Source of the DNA: Pteria penguin
Lineage: Eukaryota > Mollusca > Bivalvia > Pterioida > Pteriidae
Direction: 5' to 3'
Length of the DNA stretch: 64,000 bases
NCBI GenBank assembly: GCA_035048485.1
Contig: CM068587.1
Coordinates: 53,229,501-53,293,500 of the forward strand
In this document: piece after piece, positions 1 through 10,340 of the stretch
Numbering within the stretch: the first letter of the stretch is position 1
How the letters are laid out: the number at the start of each line of letters is the position of its first letter
Notes under the pieces: model-generated
Database searches by the model: none
What the model was told of the DNA's origin: nothing
The model's input: only the letters and a program-made list of their open reading frames with translations
Translations under genes and position numbers: made by a program

Positions 1-186
1 TTTAACGATTGCTATAAAGACCCTTATTGAGTTTATCAGAAATCATTACCCGACATATCTACTTCTTTACTAGCTAAACCTTATTCTTACTGCTTAACAC
101 ATATACATATTTTGACTACGGCTGTGCCGTTTCCTAATTCTGTGACAGCGAATAATACTATTTCGCTTATACTGATGGCATCACGA
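1..186. other. Unassigned flank
   Basis: AT-rich non-coding sequence with no ORF, repeat or RNA signature that I recognise. Confidence 0.5.
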
Positions 187-250
187 TGGGTGTGACCGGT
201 CGGCAGGGGATGCTTACTCCTCCATGGCACCTGATCCCACTTCTGTTTTG
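187..250 (+). repeat. Dispersed 'gaccggtc' module, single copy
   Basis: One 64-bp-type unit is seen: tgtgaccggtc, then caggggatgctt, actcctccatgg and cacctgatccca. It matches the monomer of the array at 18345-19058 nearly base for base, although it stands alone here. The following bases (ttctg...cagaggttcgtg) continue the dispersed element that normally follows the module in molluscan DNA; this last point is from memory of the family. The 251-469 stretch behind it holds nothing else that I recognise. Confidence 0.75.
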
Positions 251-469
251 ACAGAGGTTCGTGATTGTTTATATTATATTTACATATGTATTTTGGTTTT
301 CTTCGACTTCGAGTTGTGGGTTTCGGAACAATATCTTGGATTTGTACTTGTATCTATTTTGATTGTAGTCCTTGTTAAACCTTTTATATATGTGATAAAA
401 CGATATCACAAAATTTTTCTTATGATGACTTTTTATGACCAACTAATACGACTGCGAGTTATACTAGTA

Positions 470-1510
470 CTTGTATGGCATCATGGATGGTATGACCAAC
501 CGGCAGGGGATGCTTACTGCATTATCGCTGGTATACCGAAAGGCAGGGGATGCTTCCTGCATCATGGCTGGTATGGCCGGTCGGCAGGGGATGCTTACTC
601 CACCTTGGCGGGTATGATCGGTCAGCAGGGGATGTTTACTATATTATGACTGGTATGACCGGTCGGCAGGGGAAGCTTACTGCACCATGGCTAGTATGAT
701 CGGTCGGCAGGAAATGTTTACTCCATCATGGCAGGTATGACCGGTGGGCAGGGGATGCTTACTCCATCATGGCAGGTATGACCGGTCGGCAGGGGATGCT
801 TACTATATCATGGCTAGTATGACCGGTCGGCAGAGGATGCTTACTCCATCATAGCTGGTATGACCGGTCGGCAGGGGATGCTTACTCCATCATGGCGGGT
901 ATGACCGGTCGGCAGGGGATGCTTACTCCATCATGGCTGGTATGACCGACCGGCAGGGAATGCTTACTGTATCATGACTGATTTGGCCAGTCGGTAGTGG
1001 ATGCTTACTGCATCATAGCTGGTATGACCGGTCGGCAGGGGATGCTTACTCCATCATGGCGAGTATGACCGGTCAACAGAGGATGCTTACTGCATCATAG
1101 CTGGTATGACCAGTCGGCAGGGGATGCTTCCGCAATCATGGCGGGTATGACCGGTCGGCAGGGGATGCTTACTGCATCATAACTGGTATGACCGGTCGGC
1201 AGGGGATGCTTCCTCAATCATGGCGGGATTATCGGTCGGCAGGGGATGCTTACTCCATCATGGCGGGTATGACAGGTCGGCAGGGGATGCTTCCTCAATT
1301 ACGGGTATTACCGGTCGGCAGGGGATGCTTACTCCATTATGGCGGGTATGACAGGTCGGCAGGGGATGCTTCCTCAATCATGGGTATTACCGGTCGGCAG
1401 GGGATGCTTACTCCATCATGGCGGGTATGACCGGTCGGCAGGGGATGCTTACTGCATCATGGCTGGCATGACCGATCAGCAGGTGATGCTTACTCTATCA
1501 TGGCACTTTA
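470..1510 (+). repeat. 41-bp tandem array
   Basis: About 25 head-to-tail copies are present of a unit built from ggtatgaccggtc, ggcaggggatgc and ttactccatcatggc. The 41-bp spacing was checked between 857 and 898. Copies differ by scattered substitutions, and some units around 1210-1400 are shortened (for example the units lacking part of 'ggtatgacc'). The core is the same as in the 64-bp array at 18345-19058. Several apparent ORFs across it are by-products of the repeat and are not genes. Confidence 0.9.
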
Positions 1511-2067
1511 TCCAACTTCTTCCGGGCTCTTTGGTGGCCCATATCACATGTCGTCGAGTATTATGGATGTACCTTTTTGACAATGACTCGGGATCTTCGA
1601 ACCTTACTATTTCCACATTCATATATGCACGTTTGTTTGCAATATAGAAATGTACTGTAAACGTCCTATTAAGAACTCTTTTGATTGGTTTGCTAAGTAC
1701 GAGTGCTGTCATCTGATTGGATCAGTCAAGCTTTTACACGAGAATGATAACATACACAAAGTCGAGCTCAGTGTTTTAAACAGGAGTAACTTGATGACTC
1801 AATCACTAACCTCCTGCAGGTGTTTTCATCATTCGTCTTGTCCCGATTGTACACAAATTCTCACTGGCTCGCAACATTCGGCTTGTTCTCACTGGGGAGC
1901 AAGCCAAGGAACTACAGTGAGTTAAAACACAGTACTATACCTCACTCTATCACTGATAACCCAGTGTAATACAGTATACTAATGTATGAAAGGTACGCAA
2001 CAAAACAAATACAATATACTTTGATATCAAACTACGAAAGCAATTGGTGTCACATGACTATGGCACT
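1511..2067. other. Unassigned DNA
   Basis: No convincing coding frame, repeat or RNA gene is visible. Short open frames here have no family resemblance that I recognise. Confidence 0.5.
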
Positions 2068-2172
2068 AACAACAGTGGACATTCACGAACGCCTGAAATT
2101 CAGAGGTGAGACCAGGTGCCCGGGAGAAACGAGTGTCTCCTATCCGGCTAGTCACACCCGCCATGAATGCCC
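2068..2172 (-). repeat. Dispersed module, diverged reverse copy
   Basis: This reads in reverse as the same module: cagaggtgagaccaggtgcc, then gtgtctcctatccgg, then ctagtcacacccgccatg, which corresponds on the other strand to 'ggcgggtgtgac...ggtc...cacctg...cctctg'. It is a single copy, strongly diverged in the middle. 'Ordered matching blocks' is the evidence rather than long identity. Confidence 0.6.
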
Positions 2173-3307
2173 TTACATACAGACGAAACAAATATAATTA
2201 AACATATTTAATGGACTTCAGATGAACAAAAACAAGTCGGTGGTCAAAACTTCAAGAACTAAAGAGCATCTTCTTAAGAGGTAGATCCCTAAAGTGGAAT
2301 GAGACCATTCTTTCGAAGAGAGTATGGATCTCTACATATTCGCAATAACGGTCACCTATTCCTGTAGAATTCGTCGAATTCGGTACTAGGTATTGAAACT
2401 GTCAATTTCGGTATTCAAAGTACAAAGAAATTGTTATACATCGATGCAATCATTCAACATCTTGAATAATGAGATACTGTATTTTGTGATCAGAAGGTAA
2501 CGTTATTCCGTTTTAGTTTCTAACGAAATTTTCCTGTCCTTAAAATATGCAAGACGAGTAGACTTCCTTTGAATATTTTACAACACATTTGCATATTAGT
2601 AGGGAATTGTTTGAAATGTTTTTGTCACAAAGACGTCGTTAAAATGCATACATAAAACTAATGACGAAATGTCTTCTTGTAACTTCTTGACTTATAAATA
2701 ACTTTCATTGAAATTAAGTTCAAGGGAGAAAGTTTACACGATTTTAAAGAATTTCACATTCTTGACTGTTTTTCCCTGGCAACTGGTTTACAATTGTGTG
2801 GCAGGTGAGATTCTACTTGTGGTATACCTTTCGCAAACGATTTTTGCCTTTACATTCCACCCTCGAGTGTTGACAGATGTATAACTGAAGTAGATGTAGA
2901 CAGTAAAAGGTGTCGGGAAGGTACATATCGATTCCAGATACAGACACAGTATGGCCATGTAAACATAGGAATTGCATCAGAGTAATCAACAGGATTACAA
3001 TAATTACAAAGTCTTTCTATACGATTTTCGCAAAGGGCATTGTGACAAACTTGGACGTCGCCGCCTTTCCTGATCATTATCTTAAAAGGGGTCATGACCA
3101 AACATGGCATCACCGCCGTTCTATATTTCTGAAGTCAGTTACAAAGTATATACATATCTCCTGATAGTAGCAATATGAACGAGACTTCAGTATTTTAACT
3201 AAATAAACTTGTCTGTTGATTGTTATTCATGACACCGAGATTATTTCATTGATTAGGTGACGAATTAAATGTGCACTTCGACGTACACAGCAGACGATCA
3301 TCACAAT
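2173..3307. other. Unassigned DNA, about 1.1 kb
   Basis: AT-rich sequence with only short overlapping ORFs on both strands (for example 2850-3113 minus and 2910-3164 plus, which shadow each other). No motif, repeat or RNA was recognised. Confidence 0.5.
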
Positions 3308-3469
3308 TTATATGATATACGTAGCCCAAACCTGACATGTTACTCTGTGCCGGGGTTTCCATTGTGACGTAAAGGACTAAATACTGACGTCACAATTTAA
3401 GCAATAACGTCAGAATAAAAATCCCGGCAAAGAGTTGCATGTCGGGTCTTGGTCCGCATATATCATGTA
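3308..3469. mobile_element. Palindromic MITE-like element
   Basis: The two ends are imperfect inverted repeats of about 50 bp. The left arm is 3308-3360 (ttatatgatatac..., ctgacatg, actctgtgccggg). The right arm is 3412-3469 and in reverse reads ttacatgatatatg..., ccgacatg, actctttgccggg. The interior contains paired tgacgtaa and tgacgtca motifs. No coding capacity is present, so it would be non-autonomous. A target-site duplication is not clear and the superfamily is unknown. Confidence 0.65.
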
Positions 3470-3544
3470 AAATATGATCTACTGAGCATTAATTCTTAAC
3501 ATATAGACATCTATCGTATAGTTGCAAATACGGGACACTGATGA

Positions 3545-3620
3545 ACCGGAAGCGGGATTTGAACCCCGGCCCTCTCGGTCCACAGTCAAGCTAGCTATCG
3601 ACTGACCAATATCGGATTAC
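3545..3620 (-). repeat. tRNA-like SINE head
   Basis: The reverse strand carries an A-box-like stretch (ttggtcagtcgatagctagc) and a very good B box (ggttcaaatcc) at tRNA spacing. The flanking arms do not close into a complete cloverleaf acceptor stem by eye, so I read this as a SINE-type pol III promoter relic, not a functional tRNA gene. Confidence 0.5.
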
Positions 3621-3737
3621 AAATTTTCGTTCATAAAGATATATAGAACTATTTTCCCTTACGAGTTTTGGTATTTTCTTACCTTTTCCCGTGATATTTC
3701 CCATCACAAACGTTCTGTTAGTGTTCTTGTCTCTTGT

Positions 3738-4010
3738 TTCACGTCACGTGATAATTTCATTTATGATATGCATGATGGCATCTGTTTGATGCAGTGAGGG
3801 ATCATTTCATGCCACGTCAACCGTGACACGAGACCTAATCGAAGCAGTGAGGGATCATTTCGTGGCACGTTAACCGTGAAACGGGACCCGATAGAAGCAG
3901 TGAGGGATCTTTACGAAGCAACAACTAGTGAGGCGGGAGATCTTCGGTTTTTATGTCCATTATTTCGAAAGACCCGATATCGGCGTAGGCCGGTTAGACT
4001 ACCAAAACTA
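3738..4010 (-). mobile_element. SINE fragment with triplicated core
   Basis: On the reverse strand the order is the SINE core (accgaagatc..., gatccctcactgcttc) followed by the tail region (catcaaacagatgccatcatgc), matching the body of the intact SINEs at 17443 and 24465. The tRNA-like head is missing or too decayed to see. The core is present three times in tandem (see 3788-3945). Confidence 0.65.
3788..3945 (-). repeat. 53-bp triplication of SINE core
   Basis: The string gcagtgagggatc starts at 3791, 3844 and 3897, a 53-bp step each time. It is followed in the first two copies by cacgt(c/t)aaccgtgaaacggga-like sequence. This is the SINE segment 'cccgtgtcacggtaggcgtggcacg...gatccctcactgc' in reverse. 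The third copy is cut short. Confidence 0.75.
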
Positions 4011-4139
4011 TTAGGAAATGGGAGGCATTTCTCGTTATTGTTGTATTTCCCTTTTTATTATGGTTTTCCACAGGGGATCCAAGGGCTTACAAAATGTTGG
4101 TTGGTTGGTGTTTTACGTTGATTTCAACAATTTTTCATT

Positions 4140-4262
4140 TATATCGTGACATGGAAGCAGGGTGTAACCGACCTCTTACACATGGCGACGCATTCCGAAA
4201 ATCGAACCCATATCGCCTGCACCTCAACCCAACCGATTAACCACTACACCAAGCGTCTCCCT
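4140..4262 (-). repeat. tRNA-like SINE relic
   Basis: In reverse this reads gacgcttggtgtagtggtta (A-box like) and then gggttcgattttcgg (B-box like), spaced as in a tRNA. The body beyond it is decayed. It is probably an old SINE head of a different subtype from the others in the window. Confidence 0.5.
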
Positions 4263-4639
4263 TTACAATGGCTGATACCGAAACCTGACTATCTGGATAA
4301 AGATATTCTATAAATGAAATCACACGGCATGAAAAGGGGACATTTTCTAATTCTGTCATAGAAGAAAATAACTGGTACTTTTTATTGCATTTTGATTATT
4401 ATGTTTTCTACAATCGCGAGTTTTATCGTCACCATGAGGATATCCCCTCATTACCATCACGACTACCTATGATGATCACCGAGGTCAAGTCTTGTCATGA
4501 TCGTCAGTCCTCATTAAGCGATTCATGGTCTTATTTCTGACAGTGTGTGTATTTTCATCATTATAGAATTAACTTTTTCCATCGCATTCGCAGCTTATAG
4601 TCACCATGTCAATTCAGCACGACATCATGATTGTAGGTT
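4263..4639. other. Unassigned DNA
   Basis: Nothing recognisable on either strand. Confidence 0.5.
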
Positions 4640-4850
4640 GAATGGATGAAGGTGATAGGTTCGTGAGCTAAAGGTCTCGGGTTCGATTCCCGCCGGTGGA
4701 ACGTTGGTGTCCTGTCTTTGGCCTGGTTCCCGAGGCCTTCCGATGTGCCAAAAAAAACCCAAACAAACAAACAAACAAACAAACGAAGAACATCGGAAGG
4801 TCTCGGGAACCAGGCTATCCTGTCTTTGGGATAAGACAGTAAAATTACCA
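4640..4850 (+). mobile_element. SINE split by a fold-back insert
   Basis: The tRNA-like head ends in a B box (gggttcgattccc, about 4679-4691). The SINE body ggtgtcctgtctttgg ... gataagacagtaaaa follows, but the two halves are separated by an inserted 96-bp fold-back sequence (4722-4817). The 3' part beyond about 4850 is lost. Confidence 0.7.
4722..4817. mobile_element. Small fold-back insertion
   Basis: Arms 4722-4745 and 4791-4814 are inverted repeats of 24 bp with one mismatch, around a loop rich in AAAC repeats. The host-SINE string tcctgtctttgg is present immediately before (4710-4721) and again just after (4818-4829), a 12-bp direct repeat as expected of a target-site duplication. No coding capacity is present. 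It could be a tiny MITE-like element or the product of template switching. Confidence 0.65.
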
Positions 4851-5255
4851 TTATAATTATTCGTATAGTTTTTACCTTTCGTCTCTGTTGTAGATTTACC
4901 TTGTTTTTTTGTTTTTTTTTTTTTTAGAAATATTCAATATTCAATGGCGCATTTTCAGTATCCATAACCACAAGGAAACCAGGCGGCAATTTCAAATGTC
5001 AAAAGATGTCAACGTAAAAATAAATCAAAATTACAGTGTAGTATCTAATTGATTCCAACATCCGTATCTCGGTAAAAGCGTTTGAAGTCACAATCTGTCC
5101 TTATTTACGGTCCTTACCCATGATGCACCTGTTAAGGACAATTTTTATCCCTAATTATATCATTTAGCCTATTACGTCAATTTTAATTGGCTGAAACGGA
5201 AACATTGACACATGTATAACTACGATATACAGTTCTCAATATTACCACAACGTCC
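4851..5255. other. Unassigned DNA
   Basis: Contains a T-run around 4903-4925. No gene or repeat family was recognised. Confidence 0.5.
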
Positions 5256-5257
5256 TT

Positions 5258-5455
<198 letters not shown>

Positions 5456-6329
5456 GAAGGGTGTTTTGTTAATGAAATTCGTTTTAAATTTTCAAAATAT
5501 TGAATACTTGTTATTAACTTAATAAATATTCATTTATTACGTGAAACTTTTTATCTGTTTTAGAACGTCTTTGTCTATCAAAAACATGTATTCAAAGATG
5601 GCACACCGTCACTCTTCATTGCGACGGAGTAGTCAATGTCAAACGGCAAAACTATATTTGTGTAAATAAAATCAAACTGGCGATAAACGTACGGGGTTTA
5701 ATCGGCACCGACATGTATACCGTGCTTATACCGTTAGAAGCCACCGTTTGCCTGATGAAGATGTAATCACAATATGCTTGTCGGAACCAATCAAACACTG
5801 TACCTATATCCCCTTCTACGATTATTAAAGTAGATTCTGAAGAAGCTTTCGCGTCAATCACTCTGTGTCGTCATTTCTTATGTGCCATCATAACGTTTAA
5901 TTAAATAATTAAATTACCCGTATGTTACACATAATGCATGACAATCGGAACTCTTCGGATGTGTCGTACACTCAACAGCTATCTCAGATGTAATGCATTA
6001 CCCGCCATAAAATGAAATTGATACATTAATATTCGGTCGACGTAATAATTGTGACCTGGTAACACAGTGCAAAATGAAATATGATACACAGTTCAGAAAG
6101 ATTTCTATGGTGTTTATTTTATTTCATTGTTTTTCTTTTAACTGTGTAGTCGCCGAGAAGAAAGTGTACTGCACAAATAAGACAACACTTTCAGTAGTTT
6201 ACTTATACTGCCGTTGCTATACACGCCGCCGCCATATTGAAAACAGTTCTTAATGGATGCATTCGAATTACATTCGAGGTAGATGTTGAGACACCCGAGG
6301 AGTTCCGATTGTAATGCATGACACACTTT
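5456..6329. other. Unassigned DNA
   Basis: AT-rich sequence with only small ORFs that have no recognisable similarity. Confidence 0.5.
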
Positions 6330-6600
6330 CCATGGAGCCGGAATAGCCCACCACTAAGGTGCTTGGATCGTGACGGAAGAGTTCCGGGTTCGAGTCCCAC
6401 AAATGGCACCTCGGTACTCTGTCGGATGAGACATTGAAAATTGAGATTGGTTTTACGTGGTACGTTAAATATCCCTCACCGCTTCTGAGGAGTCCATTGC
6501 ATAGTACTCTATTTTATTTGAGATGCATCAAGCAGATGCATTCACTTAACCAGTGAAATCATTTTGGTGTGGCGTGGAAAATGAATCAAACAAACATAAA
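6330..6600 (+). mobile_element. SINE, near full length, diverged
   Basis: The tRNA-like head spans about 6338-6408, with B box gggttcgagtccc. It is followed by the family core (ggatgagacattgaaaattg, acgtggtacgtta, atatccctcaccgcttc), the tail domain (catcaagcagatgcattcac, ttggtgtggcgtgg) and a short A-rich end (aatcaaacaaacataaa). The order is identical to the intact SINE at 17443-17729, but divergence is high, so it is an old copy. Confidence 0.8.
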
Positions 6601-7343
6601 TTTTCCCTGTATCATCATATTTCATTAATCGTGACGAAATTTGTAAATTCCGTCTCATCTTTCAATAGCGTTTACTGAATTTTTACATCTTCATTCAAAA
6701 AATAATGATAACATGCAATGTATACTAAATCAAACTTGTAGGATAAAGTGCATACCAGACGGCGTATGTTATTTATCAGATCATAGATGTTAAAATTAGA
6801 AGCGTTCATGTGTTCTGTGATAAACAAACCTACACACAGGCTAAAGTATACCACAATATCATCAGTATCTCACCGATCAATCATGTCTGATACCCACAGA
6901 AAATGCTAATAAATTCCCCCTAAACAGGGGGGCTTTATCACTGCACACTACTCATCCCATCTACATGGCTTACGTTATACTTCAATATGCAGATATGCTG
7001 TTTGTCCGCCAGCTATTCCACTACGTAATGCACGGCCATGGCGGTCATCTTTTATATCTCTACCTATACAAATCACAGGTGCTCAAAATCTTAACCGACA
7101 TTTGTCGGCCAAGTTTTCTGTTACGTAATACATGGCCCAGCCTTTTTTCAGGTACTCAAACACACGAATACATGTAAAGCCTCTTGATCGGCAAATTTAA
7201 TACATGTTATATCATCAGAATTTTCTTTTACGGAATTTTTTTTCTGCCGATGTGCTTGATTTCGAAAAGCATTAATGCACATCACTCACTTTAAAGGTGC
7301 AATTTTGATTTTTAAAGGTAAGAATAAAAGGGCATAATAATTA
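6601..7343. other. Unassigned DNA
   Basis: Mostly featureless. A very diverged two-copy similarity about 105 bp apart may exist (tgtttgtccgcca near 7000 and catttgtcggcca near 7103, each followed by tacgtaat(g/a)ca(c/t)ggcc). No gene recognised. Confidence 0.4.
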
Positions 7344-7604
7344 ATTGATTATTGTTTTACGTCACTCCACGCTTATTTTACGTATATGGTGATCTGCCTG
7401 ATGCATTGCACGGAAATTTTTACTTTTGCAACGGACCCACCCGAGGCAGTGAGGGATCTTTTACGTGCCACGCCTACCATGGCATGGGACCTCGGTATTT
7501 ACTTCTCATCCTAAAGACACGACATCGGTGCGCCCACGGCGGGAGTCGAACCCGGGACTTCTCGATCACGAGCCGAGCACCTCATCCACTTAGGGCATAA
7601 TGAA
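7344..7604 (-). mobile_element. SINE, near full length
   Basis: On the reverse strand the tRNA-like head has B box gggttcgactccc (about 7540-7555). The core follows (aaataccgaggtccc, gtaggcgtggcacg, gatccctcactgcctc), then the tail domain with gcatcaggcagatcacc and the terminal gtgacgtaaaac. The antisense frame is open for 82 codons, a typical artefact of this SINE family. Confidence 0.85.
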
Positions 7605-7858
7605 AATAGTTTATATTTATAAGATATAATGTATTACTGACAAAGATGAATCACTCTCCGAGTTTCTAAGGTTTTACTTTGATGGTGTTGACGTCGCAAT
7701 CAAAGTTTATGTTTTGCTTTATATCGTTTTCGGGTCATACCGACAGAGATTCCAAGATAAATGGGGTATTCATCCAAATCCAATAGAATTTATAGCTTTT
7801 TCATTGGTAATATGAGGTTTAATTAGATTGTTGTGGCTCTAACAACAGCATATCACCT

Positions 7859-7955
7859 TGGACATGGAATACCTGGAAACCAGAGGTGAGATCAGTAGCC
7901 AATTGAGAGTAAGCTTACTCTATTTGGTTCAACACATCCGTCACATGTACCAAAA
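7859..7955 (-). repeat. Dispersed module, diverged reverse copy
   Basis: Ordered blocks match the module in reverse: tacctggaaaccagaggtga, gatcag, agagtaagcttactc, cacatccgtcacatg. It directly precedes a plus-strand array of the same core (7961-8128), so the two lie head to head. Confidence 0.6.
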
Positions 7956-7960
7956 TGGGA

Positions 7961-8128
7961 AACTGGCATCTCTTCAGGCAGGATACGCTTACTCCCCCTA
8001 GGAATCTGCCCAGTCAAACAGGAGACGCTTACTCCCCCTAGGAATCTGCACAGTCAAACAGGAGACGCTTACTCCCCCTAGGAATCTGCTAGTCAAACAG
8101 GAGACGCTTACTCCCCCTAGGAATCTGA
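7961..8128 (+). repeat. 40-bp tandem array of the module core
   Basis: Four units of caggagacgcttactccccc plus taggaatctgc and cagtcaaa, with starts near 7981, 8021, 8061 and 8100 (steps 40, 40, 39). The core cagg(a/g)ga(c/t)gcttactcc..cta(g)g.a.ctg is the same as in the 41-bp and 64-bp arrays. Confidence 0.9.
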
Positions 8129-9004
8129 CATTTCTTCTTGTTTCTAGGGGCCCAAGAGTACCCAGTGTGGCACGTTGTTTTTAATGCCACCGTGACATTG
8201 CACCAGTACGTAAAATTCTTATATCTAAAATGTCCTTAACTGTATATATCTTTTTCTTTTATTTCGAGTGTTATTTTAAAGCTTCGATGTGATAGAATTA
8301 CACTTTGTCCCAATAATTAGTCACGTGGTTTGAGCTTATATTGACCTGCATTTTCAAAGCTATTAACATGTCGCCTCTTATCAAATCATGGACGGCCAAT
8401 TATTTATCTGTCCACAATCACATTCTTTATCAGACGTACTCCATGCAAGGAAATGCTTTCAGACGCGATCTTTGTTGACATTTTACAGTCACAAGTCCTA
8501 ATGTGGAAAGGCAAAATCTATCATACAGGAACCTCACGTTAGAGCCAATTCTACAAGAGTGTGCGGCCTCTCGTTCGAACGCTACATCCGCCACGTAAAC
8601 CGAATTATTTGGAACTTTCACCGCGTGGCATTATTTGTAACTTGAGATGAATCTGTGAAATGCTTAACCGTAAATATGAAGGTGTTTAGACCGTTGTTGC
8701 ATAGGGAGACAGTTGAGAAGTTATAACATATACACCTATTCAAAGTTATCGTAAAGTATGTTAATGATTCATTATTAATGATTAGAGCTAAGTAGGAGTC
8801 GATGTGAATATTATTATCAGTTCTTGGTATAATACAGAAAAAATGGGGGGTAAATGACACTTCCCATGCAGTCAGAGTTCCATCAGATTTCGAATGGAAC
8901 CGTAAAATCATTAGTAACCGAGATGATGATGATTTTTTTTTAAATTGCTGACTATTACCTTTAACAAATTGTTCCATGTCGTTTGTTAACAATCTTAAAC
9001 CCCC
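8129..9004. other. Unassigned DNA
   Basis: Two overlapping minus-strand ORFs (8430-8621 and 8618-9034) have no recognisable domains. Their composition looks like translated AT-rich DNA. I do not support them as genes. Confidence 0.45.
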
Positions 9005-9112
9005 TTTTTCCAAAATAAAGAAAAAGAAAAACAAAAACTAAAAAACAAATAAACAAAACAAAAAACAAAAACCAAAAAACAAAACCCAAAAACCAAAAAA
9101 ATACCCCAATAT
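9005..9112. repeat. A/C-rich low-complexity tract
   Basis: Runs of AAAAC/AAAACC-type sequence. The minus-strand ORFs reading through it are poly-F/W/L artefacts. Confidence 0.8.
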
Positions 9113-9162
9113 GCGAGTTTTGTTTAATATTGTATGGACGTTTGCGGTCTAAAAACATGCCC

Positions 9163-9516
9163 CTAGCTGAATTTTCCAGCGTATGATTTGTTTCCAGAAT
9201 AGAAGGGATTCACTGTCAAATTCTCAAAACTGAACTTGAAGGGGAAGGTATGGAAACACTCAGGATGTACGTTCAGTATATCTGCCAATGTGAAAAGTAC
9301 ATCTGATCTGGTTTTGATCCTTTCGTTGTTTACATCATTCATGCTTCTTTCCTCGAGGTTTGAGTATTGCTCTTTGTATCCTCCTAGTGTTCTTGTGACA
9401 GATTTCCCCATCTGTGCCTTACTCACGCCAACTAATGATGTTTCTGTCCAGTTTGTGTTCACCTCAAAGCGCTCTATACCGGTAAACCAATAATGCTGAC
9501 GTGGGTTAAATAGCAA
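9163..9516 (-). CDS. Unrecognised ORF, 117 aa, doubtful
   Basis: This is one of the longer low-bias ORFs outside repeats. The peptide is mixed in composition, with segments such as ERFEVNTNWTETSLVGV and TLADILNVHPECFHTFPF, and has no signal peptide, membrane span or domain that I can identify. The start at 9516 is simply the first ATG. A second minus-strand ORF in another frame (9474-9734) overlaps its beginning. The pair could be two exons, a frameshifted relic or chance. No clear splice signals or neighbouring gene support it. Treat it as a placeholder only; chance is at least as likely as a gene. Confidence 0.15.
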   Translation of the reverse strand: MLFNPRQHYWFTGIERFEVNTNWTETSLVGVSKAQMGKSVTRTLGGYKEQYSNLEERSMNDVNNERIKTRSDVLFTLADILNVHPECFHTFPFKFSFENLTVNPFYSGNKSYAGKFS

Positions 9517-10124
9517 AATGTTCCAGAGCTATTTCCACATTCAATTTCTATTAAATTATTCCTCCGCTCTGGATCATGTTTACACCGAAATCCGGTGATG
9601 TGATTCTTTGTGCAATAAAAATGACGCAAATTACAAAGAGTGGTTATAAAAGAAAACGTTTTGAAATGCTCCGAAGCGTTTTGATATTGGATGGTACAAA
9701 TTTTCTTCATTTTCGCCATGGTTCGACTGCTCAAATATACTCAAGAAGCCTCTCGGCAAAAATGTGAATCTAATAGAAAATGAAAGTGGGATGTCTCGGA
9801 AAATTTTCCACTTCAACAGAGCTCTGTTTTCGCTTTAATTTACGTGATCGTTCTCTTGAACTATCTATTTTTTCTTACATTTCACCCCCAGTCTCGTAGT
9901 ATATTCGACAAATACCTGTTCGATCCGCCTCTGGACTTTTTCTTATCTCCTTGTATCCTGTGAATTCGGGTTTTATTGATATTGAAGGTGATAAGGCTAC
10001 GCGATTTCCAACGCATCTCTATATGATTTTGAAGAACTGCTCATAAATACGTGACTTTGTTTCGACCGCGCCTCGGGATTTCACTGATAGCTGTTTGTAC
10101 GTCTTTGCCAATTTAAGTTGAAGT
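9517..10124. other. Unassigned DNA with weak coding look
   Basis: On the minus strand between about 10190 and 9890 one frame reads LYELQLKLAKTYKQLS... and further down VQRRIEQVFVEYTTRL, with several in-frame stops between. No family was recognised. It could be a decayed coding relic or chance. Confidence 0.2.
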
Positions 10125-10340
10125 TCATATAAAATCAATCTGCAGCTTTGAAATATACCGAGTATTTTCTGTAAAAGTGTCATATTTGTCAGCTTTTTTC
10201 ATGTAGCCACCCATATATGTTATTCGTGTATTATTCTTATGTACTGAGTCAATCTCAACACACTCAGCTTTACACAAAACACATCTACGACAATATTGAA
10301 ATTCGTCAAGTACTACCAAAGGCGCATGTGCCGCCATCAT
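10125..10340 (-). CDS. Unrecognised ORF, 71 aa, doubtful
   Basis: An open frame with a cysteine cluster (CRRCVLCKAEC at about residues 17-27) but no recognisable domain. There are no supporting exons or signals and the protein would be only 71 residues. It is the kind of ORF expected by chance in 64 kb, and it is listed only because it lies outside repeats and is not low complexity. Confidence 0.12.
   Translation of the reverse strand: MMAAHAPLVVLDEFQYCRRCVLCKAECVEIDSVHKNNTRITYMGGYMKKADKYDTFTENTRYISKLQIDFI

Noticed and set aside
224..649. 141-codon ORF at the left edge
   Set aside because: Its second half runs through the 41-bp array and the first half has no recognisable domain. The apparent hydrophobic part is translated T-rich DNA.
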